From: Oscillospiraceae bacterium
GTDB taxonomy: Bacteria > Bacillota > Clostridia > Oscillospirales > Ruminococcaceae
Assembly (NCBI GenBank): GCA_015067375.1
Contig: SVMQ01000058.1
Span: 1-10,003, forward strand
Direction: 5' to 3'
DNA: 10,003 nucleotides
The notes beneath the pieces were generated by a model. The model worked only from the letters and a program-made list of their open reading frames with translations, did no database searches and was not told the DNA's origin. Each line of letters begins with the position of its first letter. Position 1 is the first letter of the stretch. Positions 1-4,923 of this stretch are shown here, piece by piece. A program made the position numbers and the translations under genes.

Positions 1-1
1 T

Positions 2-715
2 TCATCCACAGCAGAGGTATCCACTTCCGAGGCGTCTGCACCCGAAGCTGAAAGCACTTCAAAGCCTGCTGAGGATGAAGCTTCTTCCGCTGAAAGCGTC
101 GTAAAGGAGGATATGTCCCTTTCTGAGATGCTTGAGAGCCGCGGTGATGAGCTGTGGCTGGCTGAGCTTGCCGAAAAGGTAAACAGCTGGGAGAACAATA
201 TCATCATCACAGTGAATTATGATTACGAGGGTCTTGTAACAAGGATAGAGGCTGAGAAGCTTGGCGACAAGATGAGAATGGAAACAGAGGTATTCGGCTT
301 TGCTATGAATGTTCTGGTAGACGGAACAAACACCTATCTCATCGATGATAACACATCCACCTACTGCATCGACACGACAGGCAGCGTATATGATTCATCT
401 CAGGCGGATGCTTACCTCATGGAGGATCAGGCAGCAGAGGCATTTGTGGGTGCAGGCATCGAAACTGTTGACGGTACAGAGTACCTCTATGAGGAGTACA
501 ATGTAGAGGGTCAGAACATCAGGTACTATTTCGACGATGAATGTAACGTTCAATACATCGGCTCCGAAGTGGACGGTGTAGTTACTTATATGGAATTCAC
601 CGTTGAGCTTGCTGATAAGCCCGACGAAGCAGCTTTTGAGCTTCCTGCAGGCTACACAGAGGTAACGATGGATGAGTACAATCAGAATGTATACGGAGAT
701 ATTTTCGCTGAGTAA
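2..715 (+). CDS. C-terminal part of a secreted/lipoprotein-like protein of unknown function (5' end outside window)
   Basis: The reading frame is open from base 2 to the TAA at 713-715, so 237 residues are visible and the start lies upstream of the window. The first ~37 visible residues are a low-complexity Ser/Ala/Glu/Pro linker, typical of the stretch between a lipobox cysteine and the folded domain in Firmicute lipoproteins. The rest, about 200 residues, is acidic and rich in alternating beta-strand patterns with aromatic residues (for example YLYEEYNVEG and IRYYFDDE), and ends with an ELPAGYTEVTMDEY segment. This resembles the general look of LolA/LppX-like or DUF-type extracellular lipoproteins, but I cannot assign a family. 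An extracytoplasmic location is inferred from the linker and acidic composition; the signal peptide itself is not visible. A terminator follows at 755-795, so this is the last gene of its transcript. Confidence 0.8.
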   Translation, partial: SSTAEVSTSEASAPEAESTSKPAEDEASSAESVVKEDMSLSEMLESRGDELWLAELAEKVNSWENNIIITVNYDYEGLVTRIEAEKLGDKMRMETEVFGFAMNVLVDGTNTYLIDDNTSTYCIDTTGSVYDSSQADAYLMEDQAAEAFVGAGIETVDGTEYLYEEYNVEGQNIRYYFDDECNVQYIGSEVDGVVTYMEFTVELADKPDEAAFELPAGYTEVTMDEYNQNVYGDIFAE

Positions 716-754
716 CAGGCGAGATAACACATTTGTATTAATGGCATAAACAAG

Positions 755-795
755 ATATCGGCTTCCGACGTAAGGTCAGAAGCCGATATTTTTTT
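755..795 (+). terminator. Rho-independent terminator of the left-edge gene
   Basis: An 11-bp perfect stem (ATATCGGCTTC at 755-765 with GAAGCCGATAT at 779-789) continues after one mismatch with GAC/GTC around a 5-nt loop. Seven T follow at 789-795. It ends the plus-strand transcript. The minus-strand operon stops at 807, so its transcript also reads through this hairpin, but the T-richness on that side (CTTGTTTA) is poor. It is probably only weakly bidirectional. Confidence 0.93.
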
Positions 796-806
796 GTGTG
801 ATATCA

Positions 807-2210
807 TTAGTGTCTGGAGTCGTAATCCTTGACATATCTGTCCGCGGAAACGAGTATCTTCTCATAGCGCGGATCGCCGCTTGCGATAACAGACTTGAAG
901 TACTGATAGATCTTCTTGTTTCCTACCCTTGAAACACGCTTTGCGATGTATTCATGCGTAGCGTAAAGCTCGGGGTTTTCCATTATCGAGATAGCAAACT
1001 CGATAAAGCGCTTTTCATCGTGGAACTGCAGATAGTTGCAGGCTGTCACTATGCTGGAATAGAAATTCGGTGTGATGATGACCTCGCCGTTGCATTCAAC
1101 GTCGCCGTTGAGCAGCGCCTGCAGCTGTTCTTCGTTAAGAGAGTTGATGGCGAATGCGGATTCTATCATCTCGCAGTCAGGCATAAGCTCGCATTTTTCA
1201 AGCACTTCCAGCGGCAGCACGTTGTTGCTGACCGTTCTGCGGCGCACTACCGACAGCTTGCTTATCATAGGGGCATACTGTGTTGGCTTGTATTCGCGGC
1301 GGTTTTCAAGCAGTATGCGAAGCATCTCCTTGGGCATGATGTCTATCGGCAGCTTTACGGATGCGCTGCGGAAGCCTGTTATGCCCTCCTGTATTGCTGC
1401 AGCCTTTGGTGCAGCTGCTTCTGCTGTCTTAGCATCCTCTGCATTCTCGCCCTCGGGCTGAGGCTCCTGTGGCTCCTGCTGTATCGCATACGGCATTGTG
1501 AACGGATCGGAGATACGCTCTATCACCGCGCATTTGAAAGGAATATCCGAAGCGGCGCACGCTGCAGCATTGTGATAGCCTCTCAGCAGCACGGAATGAA
1601 GTCCCGAAAGATGGAATGTGATGCCGTCGAACTTTGCGCTCTTTACATATTCCTTGGCGATGTTGTAGTTTTTCTGTGTGTAGAAATCCAGCGTCTTGCA
1701 GGGGACGAGGAAGCAGGGACGATAGGTCTTGTCCATGCCGATGGTGCGATTGTAGTCGGCGGTGCCGTGGACCTCGTGTCCGACATTATATGCGCCCCAG
1801 AAGAAGATGCCGCTTCCGTCTGTGGGGTAATACTCCGAGGGATACACCGTATAAACGCCGTCGGGCATCAGCATGAATATCTCGCGCAGACCCATTTCGA
1901 GCGACTCGCCGCGGTTTATCTTGGCAAGCGCCTCCGCAAACACCTGAGATATCTCGTGCGGCATACCGCCGAAGCCGGGGGAGATGGACATGATGCGGTC
2001 TGTACGCTTGTCGCCGTTGTTGGGACAGTTCATGACCACGACAGGCTCGTTGGCGATATAGAATATTCTTTTAAGCGTGGAGATATCGCCGCGCTGCAGA
2101 TTGTGGCCTGCAGAGCAGGTGCCGAATACCGCACTGCCGCCCTTTACAGATACCAGAAGCACATTCGTGCCGCCGATAGCGACGTATTCGCTTTTTATAT
2201 CAACGCTCAC
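807..2210 (-). CDS. Unknown cytoplasmic protein with ParB/sulfiredoxin-like motif (tentative)
   Basis: 467 residues, starting at GTG 2210-2208 behind AAAGGAGG with a 7-nt gap. No signal peptide or membrane segment is visible, so it is probably cytoplasmic. I do not recognise the family. Three parts can be seen. Residues 1-243 are a folded domain containing a Gly/Pro-rich segment (78-84, PGFGGMP) and the stretch VLLRGYHNAAACAASDIPF (about 207-225), which resembles the G-x-H-R region of ParB/sulfiredoxin-fold proteins except that Arg is replaced by Asn214. Residues 244-275 are a Gln/Glu/Pro/Ala-rich linker with QEPQEPQPEG. Residues 276-467 are a mostly helical domain with a basic cluster VVRRR (321-325). 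The upstream gene's TAA lies within this gene's RBS (13-nt spacing), so the two are co-transcribed and probably translationally coupled. The ParB resemblance is inference from one motif. Confidence 0.9.
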   Translation of the reverse strand: MSVDIKSEYVAIGGTNVLLVSVKGGSAVFGTCSAGHNLQRGDISTLKRIFYIANEPVVVMNCPNNGDKRTDRIMSISPGFGGMPHEISQVFAEALAKINRGESLEMGLREIFMLMPDGVYTVYPSEYYPTDGSGIFFWGAYNVGHEVHGTADYNRTIGMDKTYRPCFLVPCKTLDFYTQKNYNIAKEYVKSAKFDGITFHLSGLHSVLLRGYHNAAACAASDIPFKCAVIERISDPFTMPYAIQQEPQEPQPEGENAEDAKTAEAAAPKAAAIQEGITGFRSASVKLPIDIMPKEMLRILLENRREYKPTQYAPMISKLSVVRRRTVSNNVLPLEVLEKCELMPDCEMIESAFAINSLNEEQLQALLNGDVECNGEVIITPNFYSSIVTACNYLQFHDEKRFIEFAISIMENPELYATHEYIAKRVSRVGNKKIYQYFKSVIASGDPRYEKILVSADRYVKDYDSRH

Positions 2211-2227
2211 TCAAATGCCTCCTTTAT
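2211..2227 (-). promoter_or_regulatory. RBS overlapping the upstream stop codon
   Basis: On the minus strand the upstream gene's TAA (2226-2224) is directly followed by AGGAGG and then CATTTGA before the GTG start at 2210. A terminating ribosome therefore covers the Shine-Dalgarno of the second gene, the usual arrangement for translational coupling. It also settles the GTG start. Confidence 0.85.
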
Positions 2228-3090
2228 TTCTGTTCAAGATGAAGTGCGATGGTGTCTAGTATTCCACCGATGTATTTTTTCTCAAATGCCTTTTTGGGCA
2301 TATATACTATCGCGTTGTTATCCTTGTAGAAGATGAACATCTTATCCGTTTCGATGAAGTAGTCCAGCTCGCGCCACGGCATAAGCTCCTGAGAATCGTA
2401 TACACAGCTTTCGCAGGCAGCGAAACCGAATTGGCAGACAACGAATGTGATAAGCTCCTCGGATGCAGGGTCGCATCCTGCAAGCTTCTGATATTTGTTT
2501 CGTGCGACGGCGTGGCAGGCAAGATACACCAACAGTGTGATGATACCGCCCACTGCCACCGAGATGGGGATGAAATACAGTATATTATTTCGCGTGATGC
2601 CTACAAAGAAATGCAGTATGCCGAAGGTCAGCAGCATTATCAGCAGCGCGATGAGCCACAGCAGCTTTACCAGCTTTACATTCATCATGGTGATGAATGC
2701 TGCAGCAGCGTCGCCCTCATCTATTATCACCTGACCTGTATATGCATCAGCGATGGTCGCACAGTCTATGTACTTATGCTTGAGCGGAAGCACGCGCCTT
2801 TCGTGTACATAAGGAAACTCTGCCTCGCGGCGCGAGCTTTCGATTATAGCGATGGCGCGGAAATAATCCTCTCTTGCAAGAAAGCAGGATTTCATTATCG
2901 TATACTTGGAGTCCTCTGTCTTGAAAACAAGAGCCTTTTTGCTTTCGGTGACCTCGCGCATCATATTCCAGTTGTATACCGTGGGACGGTCAGTGCCGAA
3001 AGGGTACACCGCAAACATATCGCCTATTATAAATGTACAGCCCGATGCTTCATCAAAAACACGGACGGGCTTAAGATCGCAAAAAGCCAT
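2224..3090 (-). CDS. Membrane protein with YcxB-like C-terminal domain, two transmembrane segments
   Basis: 288 residues from ATG 3090-3088; an in-frame GTG two codons upstream (3096-3094) is an alternative start. Two hydrophobic segments, about 140-164 and 169-195, form a hairpin in the membrane. After it, residues 231-272 (MPWRELDYFIETDKMFIFYK, then VYMPKKAF) match the pattern of the YcxB-like C-terminal domain: a Trp, an acidic turn, a short aromatic strand, and a PK-x-AF ending. The N-terminal part (about 14-85) has a similar layout (WNMMREVTES, ALVF, YTIMKSCF), so the protein may have a PH-like domain on each side of the hairpin, both on the cytoplasmic face. A CxxC (C226, C229) precedes the C-terminal domain. 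It is the first gene of a two-gene operon. The role of YcxB-like proteins is not known, and none is assigned here. Confidence 0.88.
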   Translation of the reverse strand: MAFCDLKPVRVFDEASGCTFIIGDMFAVYPFGTDRPTVYNWNMMREVTESKKALVFKTEDSKYTIMKSCFLAREDYFRAIAIIESSRREAEFPYVHERRVLPLKHKYIDCATIADAYTGQVIIDEGDAAAAFITMMNVKLVKLLWLIALLIMLLTFGILHFFVGITRNNILYFIPISVAVGGIITLLVYLACHAVARNKYQKLAGCDPASEELITFVVCQFGFAACESCVYDSQELMPWRELDYFIETDKMFIFYKDNNAIVYMPKKAFEKKYIGGILDTIALHLEQK

Positions 3091-3107
3091 AAGCACCTAC
3101 CTACCTA
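3091..3107 (-). repeat. Three tandem AGGT-type tetranucleotides forming the RBS
   Basis: On the minus strand the start codon is preceded by TTAGGTAGGTAGGTGCTT, three tandem copies of TAGG (plus-strand CCTA x3 at 3096-3107). They supply the only Shine-Dalgarno-like sequence. Depending on which copy pairs with 16S rRNA, either ATG 3090 or GTG 3096 is well spaced. Confidence 0.7.
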
Positions 3108-3120
3108 AAGTTTTGTGTGT

Positions 3121-3168
3121 TTGTCGGAGGCGTTGCTAGATAATGGAAATTTGAGTATACTCCGACAA
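3121..3168. repeat. 9-bp inverted repeat straddling the -10 of the minus-strand operon
   Basis: TTGTCGGAG at 3121-3129 and its exact reverse complement CTCCGACAA at 3160-3168 are separated by 30 nt. The distal arm occupies the spacer between -35 and -10; the other arm lies in the early transcribed region. Because one arm is not transcribed from the promoter described, a paired DNA operator is more likely than an RNA hairpin. Confidence 0.75.
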
Positions 3169-3182
3169 TTATATATATTCAA
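3154..3182 (-). promoter_or_regulatory. Sigma-A-type promoter of the minus-strand operon
   Basis: Read on the minus strand, TTGAAT (3182-3177), a 17-nt spacer and TATACT (3159-3154) match four and five of six consensus positions. An A/T-rich tract lies upstream of the -35. The predicted transcript start is near 3147, giving a leader of about 57 nt before the ATG at 3090. Confidence 0.72.
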
Positions 3183-3268
3183 GTATATCATACTTTTAAA
3201 AATAAATAAAGGGTTTTTTAAAAAAAAATCACAATTTGCCCGCTTTTTTTGATGTTTTTGGCAAATGC
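3183..3268. promoter_or_regulatory. AT-rich spacer between divergent promoters, with a 7-bp inverted repeat
   Basis: No gene is supported between 3091 and 3392. Between the two -35 elements lie A and T tracts that could act as upstream (UP) elements for both promoters. An inverted repeat ATTTGCC (3234-3240) / GGCAAAT (3260-3266) abuts the -35 of the sigma-factor promoter, a position suited to an activator or repressor. Confidence 0.5.
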
Positions 3269-3297
3269 TTGACCGTTTAAGATATAAATGCGATAAT
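3269..3297 (+). promoter_or_regulatory. Sigma-A-type promoter of the sigma/anti-sigma operon
   Basis: TTGACC (3269-3274), a 17-nt spacer and GATAAT (3292-3297), each five of six consensus, with an extended -10 TGC just before. Transcription would start near 3304, inside a perfect palindrome TTTTTGCAAAAA (3299-3310). The leader then contains a 14-bp palindrome TGAAAGGCCTTTCA (3345-3358). Confidence 0.75.
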
Positions 3298-3392
3298 ATT
3301 TTTGCAAAAAGTGACATTTCGGGGGTTCAGATCGTTTCAGCTTATGAAAGGCCTTTCAGACACATGATATCTTGCACAAAGGAGGTGGGCGT

Positions 3393-3860
3393 GTGGACGA
3401 AGAGGAATTCACACGGCTTTTCGGAATATACCGACTAAGCGTATATCGCATCGCATACTGTCAGCTGCGCAATGCGGCGGACGCTGAGGATGTGACGCAG
3501 GAGGTGTTCCTGAAGCTGTACACCTCGCCGCCGCGGTACGCTGATGACGCACAGGCAAAGGCGTGGCTCATACGCGTTGCGATAAACCGCTGCCGCGACC
3601 TGCAGAGATCACGGCGCTACAGGCAGTATGAGGAGCTGTCGGAGGAGCTTGCGGCATCCGCGCCTGAGGAGGAGCGGCTGCTTGCGGTCATAGGGCAGCT
3701 GAAGCCCAAGCTCCGATGTGTGATGTTTATGTATTACTACGAGGAATACTCAGTGAAGGAGATAGCGGCGCTGCTTAAAGTAACGCAGTCCGCTGTTACC
3801 ACGCGCCTCATGCGGGGCAGGACAGAGCTTAGGGCATTGCTTGAAAAGGAGGGCTTATGA
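3393..3860 (+). CDS. ECF-type RNA polymerase sigma factor (sigma-70 family)
   Basis: 155 residues. It directs core RNA polymerase to a dedicated set of promoters, normally while released from a membrane anti-sigma factor. Region 2 spans about residues 6-75, with the core-binding and -10 recognition signature DAEDVTQEVFLKLY (30-43) and AWLIRVAINRCRDL (57-70). Region 4 spans about 98-150, with the helix-turn-helix YSVKEIAALLKVTQSAVTTR (119-138) that reads the -35. Region 3 is absent, as in all ECF sigmas, and the length is normal. The start chosen is GTG 3393, because AAAGGAGG at 3378-3385 lies 7 nt upstream; the longer in-frame TTG start at 3372 would place that Shine-Dalgarno inside the gene. 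The stop overlaps the start of the next gene (ATGA), a hallmark of sigma/anti-sigma pairs. The regulon is unknown. Confidence 0.93.
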   Translation: MDEEEFTRLFGIYRLSVYRIAYCQLRNAADAEDVTQEVFLKLYTSPPRYADDAQAKAWLIRVAINRCRDLQRSRRYRQYEELSEELAASAPEEERLLAVIGQLKPKLRCVMFMYYYEEYSVKEIAALLKVTQSAVTTRLMRGRTELRALLEKEGL

Positions 3861-4867
3861 CGGACTACCGCGGAATTTTCGGAAAAGCGTTCTCAAACAT
3901 CGCGCCTGCCGCATCTGAGGAAGCGGCGGTGCGCGAAATATTTGAGAAAGGCAGAACTATGAATAACAAAAAAACATCATCCAAAAGGATAATTACAGCA
4001 GCAGTGGCAGCGACTGCTGCACTGTCGATAAGCGGAGCGGCATTTGCTGCCGCAAATGGCTGGGACATTGCGTCGGCGTTTGCACAGATGTTCAGCAGCA
4101 GGGCAGAGAGCAGCGAGCTTGGCAGCCATAGCCTGGAGGTCGATCTTCAGCAGTATGCACAGCCGCTTGACATCGTACAGGAGTACGAGAGGTTTACGCT
4201 GCACATTACGGGAATAGCGGCTGATAAATTCTCGGCGTATATGCTGTATGATCTGACGTTCCATGAAGATATCCCTACAGACGGAGACTGGAGGAAGTTT
4301 GTACAGTTCAGTGTTGACGGAAAGCCTATGGCAGCGAGCGGCGCGGACGGTGTACTGTCACAGGAGGGAAACACGCTGTACTGTTATGCGGCATGGCTGT
4401 TTGACGGAGAGCAGATAGGTTCACTCGCAGGCAGGACGCTGAACGTAGCGATTAAGGACATCACGCATTATTACAGCACAGAGGACGCTGTATCGTATCT
4501 GAACGCGGATACTGATATATCGACAGACATTCCCGTTGACTTTGAGATCATAGACAGCGGAATCTGTATCGAACCCAATGCGCCTATGACCATATACAAC
4601 AGGGAATGCACGCTGACAAAGCTGGAGCTTACGCCGTTTTCTATATGGTATTCTATCGAGGGGCTTGAACCCGAAATGAGTGGCAGCGACGATTACATGA
4701 GCATAAGCTACACCTATACGAACGGAGAGCAGAGCGGAAATCACGGCTGCATCAGCAGCAGATACGTTGGCGAAGAACGTATAGTAAGCGCGCTTTTCGG
4801 ATATCCCGTTGCGTTTGAGGAGATCGAATCGGTTACGATAGGCGATACGGTGATACCGCTCAAATAA
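3857..4867 (+). CDS. Probable membrane-anchored anti-sigma factor
   Basis: 336 residues, ATG 3857 overlapping the sigma gene's TGA by 4 nt. Residues 1-43 are a short cytoplasmic tail, the expected sigma-binding part. Residues 45-66 (IITAAVAATAALSISGAAFA) are a single transmembrane segment preceded by KKTSSKR, giving an N-in topology. About 270 residues then lie outside the membrane, with many Tyr/Asp/Glu-rich beta-strand patterns. The layout resembles DUF4179-type anti-sigma proteins of Firmicutes, though I cannot confirm the family. No zinc-binding H-x3-C-x2-C motif of the ZAS type is present. The function is inferred from position next to the ECF sigma, overlap and topology. The AFA/AANG sequence at the end of the membrane segment could be a signal-peptidase site. 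The gene ends before a hairpin shared with glgP. Confidence 0.8.
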   Translation: MTDYRGIFGKAFSNIAPAASEEAAVREIFEKGRTMNNKKTSSKRIITAAVAATAALSISGAAFAAANGWDIASAFAQMFSSRAESSELGSHSLEVDLQQYAQPLDIVQEYERFTLHITGIAADKFSAYMLYDLTFHEDIPTDGDWRKFVQFSVDGKPMAASGADGVLSQEGNTLYCYAAWLFDGEQIGSLAGRTLNVAIKDITHYYSTEDAVSYLNADTDISTDIPVDFEIIDSGICIEPNAPMTIYNRECTLTKLELTPFSIWYSIEGLEPEMSGSDDYMSISYTYTNGEQSGNHGCISSRYVGEERIVSALFGYPVAFEEIESVTIGDTVIPLK

Positions 4868-4887
4868 ACGAGCGCAATAACGCACAA

Positions 4888-4912
4888 ACGCCCTGAGTAA
4901 AACTCAGGGCGT
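4888..4912. terminator. Shared hairpin between convergent anti-sigma and glgP genes
   Basis: A 10-bp perfect stem (ACGCCCTGAG 4888-4897 with CTCAGGGCGT 4903-4912) closes a 5-nt TAAAA loop. It lies 20 nt after the anti-sigma stop and 11 nt after the glgP stop on the other strand. Neither side has a long T run (CGTAGTTTATATT on plus, TTTGTGCGTTATT on minus), so it is probably a modest bidirectional terminator. Confidence 0.75.
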
Positions 4913-4923
4913 CGTAGTTTATA

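Noticed and set aside
105..115. AAGGAGG just before an ATG at 113, resembling a gene start
   Set aside because: The frame is open back to base 2, the Shine-Dalgarno to ATG gap is only 2 nt, and the upstream residues form a normal lipoprotein linker. It is internal.
3105..3317. 70-residue minus-strand ORF in the AT-rich spacer
   Set aside because: It overlaps both promoters and inverted repeats, has Lys/Phe/Ile/Ser-rich composition expected from AT-rich DNA, and lacks a convincing RBS.
3372..3392. Longer sigma factor starting at TTG 3372
   Set aside because: The extra seven residues would be encoded by the Shine-Dalgarno itself; GTG 3393 has ideal spacing and gives a normal ECF N-terminus.
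3959..3961. Alternative start at Met35 of the anti-sigma gene, which would make a simple secreted protein
   Set aside because: The MNNKK start does look like a signal peptide, but its RBS is weak, while the ATGA overlap start is the standard sigma/anti-sigma arrangement.
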